37,215 nt of DNA from an uncultured Clostridia bacterium. Its GTDB lineage: Bacteria > Bacillota > Clostridia > Christensenellales > UBA3700. The DNA lies in contig CALWHM010000016.1 of assembly GCA_944380395.1 (NCBI GenBank), positions 1-37,215 of the forward strand, in the 5' to 3' direction. Numbering within the stretch: position 1 is the first letter of the stretch; each line of letters opens with the position of its first letter. Made by a program: the position numbers and the translations under genes. Below the pieces are notes generated by a model. That model was not told where the DNA came from, searched no databases, and was given only the letters and a program-made list of their open reading frames with translations. Below are positions 1-7,426 of the stretch, piece by piece.

Positions 1-162
1 TACTAATATTTTAGTAAAACGGTGCTCCCGTATTAATATTTTAGTAAAGCGGGGCTTCCGTACTAATATTTTAGTAAGGCGGAGCGCTCATACTAATATT
101 TTAGTAAGGCGGAGCGCTCATACTAATATTTTAGTAAAACGGCACGCTTATACTAATATTTT
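1..162. repeat. Tandem array of 30-bp palindromic units (about 5.4 copies)
   Basis: Five full units of exactly 30 bp start at 1, 31, 61, 91 and 121, and a 12-bp partial unit starts at 151. Each begins with the inverted repeat TACTAATATTTTAGTA (6-bp arms, 4-base centre; TATTAA in unit 2) and ends in a variable GC-rich 14-mer. Units 3 and 4 are identical. The array starts at base 1, so it probably continues upstream. There is no unique spacer, so it is not CRISPR. It may be an operator array or an unstable intergenic repeat. Confidence 0.9.
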
Positions 163-267
163 CCTATTATTAGAGTATTGATTATAGTTATATTGGTTTG
201 GGGAGGGGCTGCAGGGGCGGCGGTTTGGGATAAAATTTTATAAACGGCATAAAATAGAGGTATGGAT

Positions 268-981
268 ATGAAAGCTGTGATAATGGCGGGAGGCAGAGGG
301 ACGCGGCTGCGCCCGTTGACGGGAAGTATGCCCAAGCCGATGGTGCCGATTTTGGATAAGCCCGTGCTGGCGCTGACGGTCGGCGCTCTGGTGCGCGCGG
401 GTATAACGGACATAGCAATGACGTTGGGGTATATGCCCGAAAGGATAATAAACTACTTTGGAAACGGCAGCAAGCTGGGCGCGAGGATAACTTACTTTAC
501 GGAAGAAGTCCCGCTGGGCACGAGCGGCGGCGTGAAGAATGCCGCAAGGTTTATAGACCGCCCGTTTATTGTGATGAGCGGCGACGCGCTCACGGATATG
601 GATATTGCGGCTTTTGCAAAGTATCACAAGGATATGTCTTGTTTGTGCACTTTGGCGGTGAAGCGCGTGGCGGATCCGCGAGGCTTGGGAGAGGTGGTGC
701 TCAAAGAGGACGGCAGAATAGAACAGTTCAGGGAAAAGCCGAAAACATATATTTCAAATATGGTGAATATGGGGATATATGCAATGAGCGAGGATATATT
801 AAAGTATATCCCTGCGGGGGCAAGCGACTTTTCCAAAGATATTTTTCCCAAGATAATAGACGATATGCGCGCATATGTCGCAAATTGCTATTGGTCGGAT
901 ATAGGTACGCTTATCGGATATTATTCCGCGAATATTGACGCAGCCAAATGCCCCGAAAAGTTCGGACTCAAAATAGTTTAA
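268..981 (+). CDS. Sugar-phosphate nucleotidyltransferase (NTP_transferase family)
   Basis: This enzyme of 237 residues is expected to transfer an NMP group from an NTP to a sugar-1-phosphate, giving a nucleotide sugar for glycan synthesis in the cytoplasm. The N-terminal signature GGRGTRLRP is at residues 8-16, followed by the Lys of MPKP (K23), LGTSGG at 83-88 and the metal-binding GD pair at 105-106. The ATG at 268 is preferred over the in-frame ATG at 262 because AGAGG at 256-260 lies 7 nt from 268 but only 1 nt from 262, and family members begin MKAVIMAGG. Only the catalytic domain is present; there is no left-handed beta-helix or mutase domain. Mannose-1-phosphate guanylyltransferase-like and glucose-1-phosphate thymidylyl/uridylyltransferase-like activities are both possible. 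The substrate cannot be assigned from sequence alone. Confidence 0.85.
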   Translation: MKAVIMAGGRGTRLRPLTGSMPKPMVPILDKPVLALTVGALVRAGITDIAMTLGYMPERIINYFGNGSKLGARITYFTEEVPLGTSGGVKNAARFIDRPFIVMSGDALTDMDIAAFAKYHKDMSCLCTLAVKRVADPRGLGEVVLKEDGRIEQFREKPKTYISNMVNMGIYAMSEDILKYIPAGASDFSKDIFPKIIDDMRAYVANCYWSDIGTLIGYYSANIDAAKCPEKFGLKIV

Positions 982-1079
982 TGTATTTTTTGTGCACTTA
1001 GTCCCGGAGCGCTACGGCGATAAAGCCGCAAACTCCTTACCCGAAGAGGGTTTATAACGGCTTGACATCTCTATATATC

Positions 1080-1101
1080 GCCGCGCTTTGCGGCTTTTTT
1101 T
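1080..1101 (+). terminator. Rho-independent terminator after the nucleotidyltransferase
   Basis: GCCGC (1080-1084), a 5-nt loop and GCGGC (1090-1094) are followed directly by seven T residues (1095-1101). It lies about 100 nt downstream of the nucleotidyltransferase stop, in the 325-nt gap before RNase J. The rest of that gap holds no gene that I can support. Confidence 0.75.
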
Positions 1102-1245
1102 ATATGCGGGCGGCAGGGTATTATCGCGGAGAAATACCCGATTAAACTGTCTTGTTTATGCACTTTAACGGAGTTTTGCCCATTTTGGCTTAATTTGCGA
1201 TATATGCGCGAATAATTGCGCACAAGCGGCGGCGCGTGCAAGCGC

Positions 1246-1274
1246 TTGATTTGCGCGCGCAAAAATGTTATTAT
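1246..1274 (+). promoter_or_regulatory. Candidate sigma-A promoter for the rnj operon
   Basis: TTGATT (1246-1251), a 17-bp spacer and TATTAT (1269-1274) lie about 33 bp upstream of the GTG start of RNase J. The -35 box has one mismatch to consensus and the -10 box one. Confidence 0.5.
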
Positions 1275-1306
1275 ATTTGAGATGATTTAAGACGGAGGAA
1301 GTTGTT

Positions 1307-3247
1307 GTGACCGACAAGGAAAGAGCCGTTGCGGCAAGCGTCAAGAAGGATAATAAAGCGGCAAAGGGCGCCAGGAAGGACGCCAAGAAGGATAAAAAGA
1401 AGGCGGCTTCAAAAAAGGGCGGAGCGGCAAGCGCCGCAAATAAGAGCGTAAGGGGCGCAGAGGGCAAGAAAAAGGGCGGCTCTAAGAAGGCGGTCAAGCT
1501 CAGCGGCGCTGCGGGCGCAGGCGTGAATAAGGCGGATACTTCCGCCCCCGTTGTGAAAAGGCACGGCAAACTCGTGGAGCAGACGGGCGGCAAGGCGGTG
1601 CACGCAAATAAAGGTCTGGAAGTTATTTTTTTGGGCGGCGTGGGAGAGATAGGCAAGAATATGACCGCTTTGAGGTACGGCGACGACATTCTGCTTATCG
1701 ACTGCGGTTCGTCCTTCCCAACCACGGATACTCCGGGGGTGGATCTTATCATTCCCGATTTTTCCTATATTGAAGAAAATGCGGACAAGGTGAAGGCTTT
1801 GGTGATAACGCACGGGCACGAGGATCACATCGGCGCGGTGCCGTATCTGGCGGAAAAACTGCCGGGGCTGAAGATATACGCAAGCTCACTTGCCTGCGCG
1901 CTGATAAAGCATAAATTGGAAGAGCGCGGCATACATACGCCGGGAACGATAGTCGTCGAGGGAGGCGGCGTGGTCAGAGCGGGCTGTTTTTCCGTGGAAT
2001 TTATTCGCGTGAGCCACAGCATATCGGGCGCGTTCGCGCTGAGCATAACCACGCCCGTGGGCAAGGTGTTCCATACGGGCGACTACAAGATAGACTTCAC
2101 GCCGGTGGACGGTCAGGTGATGGACTTGACGCGCATAGCCGAGATAGGCGATTCGGGCGTAAAACTTATGCTGGGCGAGAGCACGAACGTGGAAAAGCCG
2201 GGCACCACCATATCCGAAAGAAAGGTGGGGGAAACGCTGGAACGCATATTCGCCACCAATAAGGACAAGCGCATAATCATAGCGACTTTTGCCTCCAACG
2301 TGAACAGATTGCAGCAGATAGCGGACATCTGCGAACGCTGCGGGAGAAAGATAGTTTTCAACGGCAGAAGTATGATAAACGTGTCCGGAATGGCGCGGGA
2401 GCTGGGCTTGCTGAAAGTAAAGGACGGCACCGTTATAGAACAGGAGGAGATGAACAAGCACCACTACTCCAAGCAATGCGTGATAACCACGGGTTCGCAA
2501 GGAGAGCCGATGAGCGCCCTGACGCGTATGGCTGCGGGCGAAGATAAGATGGAAGTCACCCTTCACGATTTGGTGGTAATCTCTTCAAATCCCATTCCCG
2601 GCAACGAAAAATTGGTGTATACGGTGATAAATAACCTGTATCGCCGCGGAGCCAAAGTGCTTTACGGTTCGCTGGAAGCGCTGCACGTTTCCGGTCACGC
2701 CTGCCAGGACGAGCTGAAACTTATGCTTTCTTTGGTCAAACCCGAGTTTTTCATACCCGTGCACGGGGAGTACCGTCACCTCAGGCAGCACGAGGCTTTG
2801 GCGCAGTCTTTGGGCATAAAGCCTTCCTCGATAGCCATAGCGGAGATAGGTTCGCGGTTTATTTTGCACAGGCATTCGCTCAAACAGGCGGAGGGCGTAG
2901 AGGCGGGCAACGTGTATGTGGACGGACTCACGGACGTGGACAACGTGACGCTGCGCGACAGGAAGGTGATGAGCAACAACGGTATGGTGATAGTGCTTGT
3001 GACGGTGGCGCTTGCGGAAGGTCGGCTGCTTGCGCCGCCCGAAGTGATAGCGCGCGGACTGCCCGTGGACGAGGCGCAGACGGAGGAAGTCAGGGACTTG
3101 GTAATGCAGGTGATGGAAGAGCGCGATTACAGATCCGCCGACGACAGAGCCAACTTCAAGCGCAAGTTAAAGCGCACTCTTACCCGCTATTTTGACGCGC
3201 AATGCAGGCAAAAGCCTATGATATTGCCCATTGTGATAGAAGTATGA
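1307..3247 (+). CDS. rnj: Ribonuclease J with a Lys/Ala-rich N-terminal extension
   Basis: RNase J is a metallo-beta-lactamase/beta-CASP endo- and 5'-exoribonuclease central to mRNA decay and rRNA processing in Bacillota. The zinc motif HGHEDH is at residues 169-174. The HTGDYK and GSQGEP segments and the C-terminal domain ending LKRTLTRYFD are all present. The protein is 646 residues; the usual length is about 555. The difference is a low-complexity tail over residues 1-101, rich in Lys, Ala and Gly, before the conserved core begins at GLEVIFLGGVGEIGKN. The start is GTG at 1307, supported by GGAGGAA at 1294-1300. The tail is strongly basic and probably disordered, perhaps binding RNA or ribosomes (inference). 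Whether it is RNase J1 or J2 type cannot be decided here. Confidence 0.93.
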   Translation: MTDKERAVAASVKKDNKAAKGARKDAKKDKKKAASKKGGAASAANKSVRGAEGKKKGGSKKAVKLSGAAGAGVNKADTSAPVVKRHGKLVEQTGGKAVHANKGLEVIFLGGVGEIGKNMTALRYGDDILLIDCGSSFPTTDTPGVDLIIPDFSYIEENADKVKALVITHGHEDHIGAVPYLAEKLPGLKIYASSLACALIKHKLEERGIHTPGTIVVEGGGVVRAGCFSVEFIRVSHSISGAFALSITTPVGKVFHTGDYKIDFTPVDGQVMDLTRIAEIGDSGVKLMLGESTNVEKPGTTISERKVGETLERIFATNKDKRIIIATFASNVNRLQQIADICERCGRKIVFNGRSMINVSGMARELGLLKVKDGTVIEQEEMNKHHYSKQCVITTGSQGEPMSALTRMAAGEDKMEVTLHDLVVISSNPIPGNEKLVYTVINNLYRRGAKVLYGSLEALHVSGHACQDELKLMLSLVKPEFFIPVHGEYRHLRQHEALAQSLGIKPSSIAIAEIGSRFILHRHSLKQAEGVEAGNVYVDGLTDVDNVTLRDRKVMSNNGMVIVLVTVALAEGRLLAPPEVIARGLPVDEAQTEEVRDLVMQVMEERDYRSADDRANFKRKLKRTLTRYFDAQCRQKPMILPIVIEV

Positions 3248-3837
3248 GTAAAGAAGAGATATTGCTCAGGGCGTATGAGAACGCAAAGGCGGCGTTCATA
3301 CCCGTATGCGACGAAGAATGCGCGCGCGTGCTGCGCGAGCAGTGTGAAAAGACGGCGCCTGAGCGCATTTTGGAGATAGGCACGGCGGTGGGGTATTCCG
3401 CGGCGGTGATGGCGCTTGCCTGCGGCGCGCAGGTGGATACGATAGATATGGATGAAGAGCGTCTGCTTGCGGCGCAGAAGCTGTGGAAAGAGCTGGGCAT
3501 AAGCGGACGGATACACGCGTTTTGCGGGGACGTAAAGGCGATTCTGGAACAGGTGACGCACGGGAAAAAGTACGGCTTGGTGTTCATTGACGGTCCCAAG
3601 AGCGCATACAGATACATATTCGACCATATGAAGGGGCATGCGGAGGAGAACGCGGTCATCATATCAGACGACGTAAATTATCTGGGACTTGTGCAGGGGG
3701 AGGGCTATCCTCCGCACAAGCACCGCACGATAGTGGTGAATATGCGCAAATATCTCGAATACATATCGGCTCCGCCCTTTGAAACAAGCATATTTTGGGA
3801 GGACGGCATTGCCGTGACAAAGGTGAAAAAATGGTAG
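3244..3837 (+). CDS. trmR: SAM-dependent O-methyltransferase, probable tRNA 5-hydroxyuridine methyltransferase (TrmR)
   Basis: This 197-residue class I methyltransferase carries the SAM-binding motif ILEIGTAVGYS at about residues 42-52 and the acidic post-motif DTIDMD near 65-70. A later FIDGPKS segment is typical of the YrrM/catechol-O-methyltransferase-like family. The ATG at 3244 overlaps the RNase J stop as ATGA, implying translational coupling; an in-frame ATG at 3202 would overlap more and add residues absent from the family. In Bacillus, TrmR (YrrM) methylates ho5U34 of tRNA to mo5U34 and is encoded beside U32 proteins that help make ho5U. Here the next gene is a U32 protein, so context supports the assignment. 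A small-molecule O-methyltransferase remains possible. The stop is TAG and is used as a real stop. Confidence 0.82.
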   Translation: MSKEEILLRAYENAKAAFIPVCDEECARVLREQCEKTAPERILEIGTAVGYSAAVMALACGAQVDTIDMDEERLLAAQKLWKELGISGRIHAFCGDVKAILEQVTHGKKYGLVFIDGPKSAYRYIFDHMKGHAEENAVIISDDVNYLGLVQGEGYPPHKHRTIVVNMRKYLEYISAPPFETSIFWEDGIAVTKVKKW

Positions 3838-5018
3838 AACTTCTCGCCCCGGCGGGGGATACGGAAAAGCTGAAAACGGCGTTGCATTTCGGCGCGGACG
3901 CGGTGTATGCCGGCGGCGGATTTTCCCTGCGCGCGGATAAGAGTATGGACAATGATTTGGAAGATGCGATTCTGCTTGCGCACGGAGCGGGGAAAAAGTT
4001 CTATGCCGCGGTGAACATATACGCAAACGACGCGGACTTTCCCGCGCTTTCCGACTATATAAAGCGGCTGGACGTGCTGGGCGCGGACGGAGTTATCGCC
4101 GCAGACCCGGGCATTATTTCGCTGATAAGAAAGACTGCCGAGGATATGCCCGTGCACGTATCCACGCAGGCGAACACGACCAACTTTTACGCCGCCGCGT
4201 TTTGGGCGGATATGGGCGTAAAGCGCATTGTCACGGCGCGGGAGATGAGCTTGGAAAACATAAAGCGTATGCGCGATATGCTGCCCGATAATGTGGAGAT
4301 AGAGTGCTTTGTGCACGGGGCGATGTGCATATCTTACAGCGGCAGGTGCCTTTTGTCCGACTATTTGACGGGCAGGGGGAGCAACCGCGGGGACTGCGCC
4401 CAGCCGTGCAGATGGGAGTACACGCTCACCGCGGGCGGGGATACGCCGCTGACGATAGGGGAGAGCGAACGCGGCAGCTATATCCTGAACAGCGCGGATA
4501 TGTGTATGATAGAGCATTTGAAGGAGCTTAAAGACGCGGGCGTTTATTCTTTCAAGATAGAGGGAAGAATGAAAACGCGTTACTATTGCGCTTCCGCGGT
4601 GTCCGCTTACCGCGCGGCGATAGACGCAATGGAGGCAGGGCGCGAACTGCCCGACTTCGCGCGCGCCGAGGTGGAAAAACACAGTCATAGGGCGTACTCC
4701 ACCGGCTTTTACTTCGGAGCAGCCAAGGTGAGTTATCAAACGTCCCGCCCCGCGCAGGAGTACGACTTTGTGGGGATAGTGCTGGGGCGCGAAGGCGGCG
4801 AATACATCGTGGAGCAGCGCGGCAGGTTCGCGTGCGGGCAGGTGCTGGAAACGCTGTGCGCGGACGCGGAAAACACGGCGCGCACCTTTACTTTGGAGCA
4901 TATGCGCGGGGAGGACGGCGCGCAAATTTTCGACGCCAAGCTGGTGCGCGAGAAGGTGAGGATAGTCTGCCCCGTCCCCTTGAAGGAGGGGGATATGCTG
5001 CGCAGGAGGAGAGTATGA
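3831..5018 (+). CDS. trhP: Peptidase U32 family protein, probable tRNA wobble-uridine hydroxylation protein (TrhP-like)
   Basis: The protein has 395 residues and starts MVELLAPAGD, the standard U32 N-terminus. The U32 signature runs over about residues 158-176 (ECFVHGAMCIS to CLLSDY). It is followed by GSNRGDCAQPC, giving four cysteines at about 166, 173, 189 and 193 that fit an Fe-S site. ATG 3831 has AGGTG upstream and overlaps the trmR stop by 7 nt. U32 proteins of this type (TrhP/YegQ, YrrN/YrrO) act in prephenate-dependent formation of 5-hydroxyuridine at tRNA position 34 rather than as simple proteases. Next to trmR this is the likely role. Bacillus has two tandem U32 genes; only one is seen here. 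Confidence 0.85.
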   Translation: MVELLAPAGDTEKLKTALHFGADAVYAGGGFSLRADKSMDNDLEDAILLAHGAGKKFYAAVNIYANDADFPALSDYIKRLDVLGADGVIAADPGIISLIRKTAEDMPVHVSTQANTTNFYAAAFWADMGVKRIVTAREMSLENIKRMRDMLPDNVEIECFVHGAMCISYSGRCLLSDYLTGRGSNRGDCAQPCRWEYTLTAGGDTPLTIGESERGSYILNSADMCMIEHLKELKDAGVYSFKIEGRMKTRYYCASAVSAYRAAIDAMEAGRELPDFARAEVEKHSHRAYSTGFYFGAAKVSYQTSRPAQEYDFVGIVLGREGGEYIVEQRGRFACGQVLETLCADAENTARTFTLEHMRGEDGAQIFDAKLVREKVRIVCPVPLKEGDMLRRRRV

Positions 5019-6184
5019 ACGACTGCATAGTGCTTATAGGCAAAAAAGGACTTTTCGACAATGCCGCAGCCGCCGTGCAAAGGCGCTTTGAAGGCACGCT
5101 TACGGACGTGGTGTTCGTGGACGAAAGTGAGCTGGGGTTGGGCAGCGGCATTAAGGGATATATTTTGGCGTCGCGTTACTGCCCTTCGCTGAGCGGCGCG
5201 TTTTTGAAAAAGTTTTATAAGCGTTACAAGGTTAAAGAGCAAAAGCCGCAAAAGTTCAGGCAGGGCAAATTGCCGCGCGTGGTCCCGCCGAGCGAGAGGT
5301 GCGAAAACGTGCTTTACCGCTTTGCACCCAAAGCCGTGGTATGCTTTACGTCGCGAGCCTTGGCGCTGACGCTCTCCGCCGCCGGGACGACGGGATACAA
5401 AGGTTGCGTTATCTCGGGGGCGCTGGACTTTGCCCCCGCCTGCGGTATGAGCGTTAAGGGTGCGGACGTATATCTTGCCGCCACCGATGAGAGCGGGGAG
5501 ATATTGGCGCGGCGCGGCATAGAGCGCGGGCGCATAAAAGTGACGGGTATGCCCGTAACTCCTTCCGGCGCGGCGCGGGATAAGGCGCTCAAGCAGCTGG
5601 GCATAAGCGGAGAAAAACCCGTGGCGTTCATCGCGGGCGGCAGGTATTGCTCCCGCCGCGCAATGCGGGCGGCGCAGGCGTTTTCCGCTTATGCGGATGT
5701 GCTCACGCCCCTTCTTTCGGGAGGTGAGCGCGGAGCGGATTTTGTGGAAAAACATTGCCCCAATGTGATAGTCGCGGCGGAAGAGAGTATGGACGTTTTG
5801 TATGCGGCGGCGGACATAGCAGTCATCGCGCCCACCGCGTTCATCGCCGCGGAGTGCGCGGCAAACGGTTTGCCCGTGGTATTGCTACCCCCCGTGAATA
5901 AAGCGCAAAAAGGGGTGTATAAAGCGCTGAAAAAAATATACCCCGCGGCAAAGAGTGAGGAAGAAGCCGTCAAGCTTGCTATGGAACTTATTATGGATAA
6001 ATCCGCGCAGGAACGCTGCCGCGCGGCGGCACGCGAACTTCTGCCCGCAGGCGGAGAAGAGCGCTTAACGGGCGCGCTTAAAGAGGTGCTTGAACGCTAT
6101 AAGGATGTAGAGGTATTTCCCGCTTCCGCAATTGAAGAAGGGGCGGACGGCTCCCATACCGATCCGCAAGAAGACGGAGAATAA
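5015..6184 (+). CDS. MGDG-synthase/UgtP-like GT-B glycosyltransferase (divergent)
   Basis: The 389-residue protein overlaps the U32 stop as ATGA and has AGGAGGA at 5004-5010. The central segment ADVYLAATDESGEILARRG, followed by RIKVTGMPV, matches the link region of processive diacylglycerol glucosyltransferases and MurG-like GT28 enzymes. These transfer sugar from UDP-sugar to a membrane lipid on the cytoplasmic face. The C-terminal donor half has AAADIAVIAPTAFIAAECA then NGLPVVLLPP, a diverged version of the usual GGxGT-AE-AAGLPV motif. The glycine pair is replaced, so substrate and activity are uncertain. The C-terminal 20 residues are acidic and low-complexity. It shares the operon with RNA-modification genes without an obvious functional link. 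Confidence 0.65.
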   Translation: MNDCIVLIGKKGLFDNAAAAVQRRFEGTLTDVVFVDESELGLGSGIKGYILASRYCPSLSGAFLKKFYKRYKVKEQKPQKFRQGKLPRVVPPSERCENVLYRFAPKAVVCFTSRALALTLSAAGTTGYKGCVISGALDFAPACGMSVKGADVYLAATDESGEILARRGIERGRIKVTGMPVTPSGAARDKALKQLGISGEKPVAFIAGGRYCSRRAMRAAQAFSAYADVLTPLLSGGERGADFVEKHCPNVIVAAEESMDVLYAAADIAVIAPTAFIAAECAANGLPVVLLPPVNKAQKGVYKALKKIYPAAKSEEEAVKLAMELIMDKSAQERCRAAARELLPAGGEERLTGALKEVLERYKDVEVFPASAIEEGADGSHTDPQEDGE

Positions 6185-6199
6185 AATTTTACACTACAA

Positions 6200-6208
6200 G
6201 GTTTACAA
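6200..6208 (+). promoter_or_regulatory. Possible BirA half-site upstream of bioY
   Basis: GGTTTACAA matches the right arm of the biotin-repressor operator known from Bacillota and Enterobacteria. I do not see the expected left arm (TTGTAAACC) at the usual 14-16 bp spacing. A second related nonamer, AATTTACAA, lies at 6243-6251 over the -10 box. This is at best a degenerate site. Confidence 0.25.
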
Positions 6209-6223
6209 GTCGCAAAAGTAAAG

Positions 6224-6252
6224 TTGACAAATATACGCCTTTAATTTACAAT
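6224..6252 (+). promoter_or_regulatory. Strong promoter of bioY
   Basis: TTGACA (6224-6229), a 17-bp spacer and TACAAT (6247-6252). Transcription would begin near 6258-6260, essentially at the annotated GTG, implying a leaderless mRNA or a later start codon. Confidence 0.75.
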
Positions 6253-6259
6253 TTTATGC

Positions 6260-6916
6260 GTGAACAGGGCGTATACTCAATTTGAAGACGGCGGCGACAT
6301 CAACGCCTGCGTGATAGGCAAAGAAGAGCGCGGAGATAAAACTCCGCCGCGCAAGCGCAAGCGGCGTGCGCGCGAAGTGGCGCTTATCGCGCTTTTCGTG
6401 GCGGTTACGGTTGTGTTCGGGTTTATCAAAATCCCTATGCAGCCGGTGGCTGTTTCCCTGCTCACTTTGGCTACTGCGCTTGCCGGCTGTTTTCTTACGC
6501 CGCTTTCTGCCGCGCTTTCGCAGATAATATATGTGGTTATGGGGCTTATCGGCATACCCGTATTCACCGCGGGCGGAGGACCCGCATACGTATTTCAGCC
6601 GTCTTTCGGGTTTTTGCTCACTCTGCCATTTATGGCGGCGGCTATCTCCTTTGCGGTCAGACACGACAAATTTTTACCGCCCAAAGCGCGCTTTTTATGG
6701 AGGCATTTTGCCTGCCTTGCAATTTCGCTCGTGCAGCTTATCGCGGGCACGTTCTATTATTATCTGCTGTATAAATACTATATGCATTCCGACCTTACCT
6801 TGGCGGCGGCGATGATGTCCTGCTTTGTGCTGTTTATCCCCGGCGCGATAATAAAATCGGCAGTTTCCGTCGCGCTCTTCGATATGCTCAAAAAACGCCT
6901 GCGCTTAACCGCATAG
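6260..6916 (+). CDS. bioY: BioY family biotin transporter S component
   Basis: BioY is the substrate-binding membrane component (ECF-type) for biotin uptake. The diagnostic segment GLIGIPVFTAGGGPAYV and FQPSFGFLL is at about residues 95-120. Five to six hydrophobic helices run from about residue 38 to the C-terminus. Before the first helix is a 37-residue hydrophilic, basic stretch (KTPPRKRKRRARE). The GTG at 6260 has no ribosome-binding site and coincides with the predicted transcription start. A later GTG at 6311 (residue 18) is an alternative, also with a weak site, so the true N-terminus is open. No energising EcfA/T genes are nearby; they may be encoded elsewhere. The stop is TAG. Confidence 0.88.
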   Translation: MNRAYTQFEDGGDINACVIGKEERGDKTPPRKRKRRAREVALIALFVAVTVVFGFIKIPMQPVAVSLLTLATALAGCFLTPLSAALSQIIYVVMGLIGIPVFTAGGGPAYVFQPSFGFLLTLPFMAAAISFAVRHDKFLPPKARFLWRHFACLAISLVQLIAGTFYYYLLYKYYMHSDLTLAAAMMSCFVLFIPGAIIKSAVSVALFDMLKKRLRLTA

Positions 6917-7018
6917 CGCCGTTTTAAGAGAGATCCGCTGTCCCGCCAAGATACAAGATATTTGAAATTTTGAACGCCAACTTTGAACTTTTAGCAATAA
7001 CTTTGAACTTTTAAGCGG

Positions 7019-7140
7019 CAACTTTTTATCAACCGTTTTCAGCTTCTCGACAATAACTTTTATCGACCTTATTCAGCTTCTCTGCAACAACTTTTTATCA
7101 ACCGTTTTAAGCTTTTCGGCAACAACTTTTTATCGACCTT
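7019..7140. repeat. Degenerate tandem repeat of about 34 nt (3.6 units)
   Basis: Units starting at 7019, 7051, 7085 and 7120 share the pattern CAACAACTTTTTATC plus an AC-CTTTT/AGCTTCTCG tail. Alternate units carry AACCGTTTT versus GACCTTATT, giving a higher-order period of about 68 nt. Two shorter relatives (CAACTTTGAACTTTT) occur just upstream, at about 6978-7013. Confidence 0.75.
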
Positions 7141-7141
7141 A

Positions 7142-7307
7142 TTGAACAGTTGTTCAATTGTTCAATTGTTCAATTGTTCAATCGTTCAATTAGTCAAAAT
7201 GAAAAACACAAACTATATGTTTGAAAATCCGTATAAAAATCAATTTTTCAAAATTTTAGCTTGATGTGTTCGGAAAAATTGCGGCAAGTTATTGAACGAC
7301 TGTTCAA
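7142..7307. promoter_or_regulatory. Pair of matched 16-bp palindromes (TTGAAC-N4-GTTCAA)
   Basis: TTGAACAGTTGTTCAA at 7142-7157 and TTGAACGACTGTTCAA at 7292-7307 share both arms and differ in the centre. Their centres are 150 bp apart, and the second lies about 57 bp upstream of the candidate LRR -35 box. Conserved arms with a variable centre resemble a dimeric repressor operator pair; the regulator is unknown. Confidence 0.45.
7150..7197. repeat. Octamer microsatellite TTGTTCAA, six units
   Basis: Four exact copies of TTGTTCAA (7150-7181) are followed by TCGTTCAA and TTAGTCAA. It lies about 230 nt upstream of the LRR gene. The unit length is not a multiple of three and the tract is of the kind that changes copy number by slippage. 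Confidence 0.85.
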
Positions 7308-7363
7308 TTGCCATTGCCGAAAAGCCGTGGAAATGATGGGATAATTTATATGAATAAAGGTAT

Positions 7364-7391
7364 TGACCGATAAAAAATAATATGCTATCAT
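7364..7391 (+). promoter_or_regulatory. Candidate promoter of the LRR gene
   Basis: TTGACC (7364-7369), a 16-bp spacer and TATCAT (7386-7391). This would place the start of transcription about 29 nt before the ATG at 7427. Confidence 0.5.
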
Positions 7392-7426
7392 TAAATCGAA
7401 CATAAAAATAACTATGAGAGGGATTT

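Larger units (their letters stand above)
6917..7426. other. AT-rich, repeat-laden intergenic region upstream of the LRR gene
   Basis: This 510-nt stretch holds no supportable gene. It contains degenerate 34-nt repeats, an octamer microsatellite, two matched palindromes (listed separately) and a candidate promoter. Base composition drops sharply compared with the bioY side, marking the edge of an accessory segment. Confidence 0.7.

Noticed and set aside
1-162. CRISPR array
   Set aside because: The 30-bp period is filled by the repeat itself and the variable part is only 14 bp of related sequence; there are no unique spacers and no cas genes.
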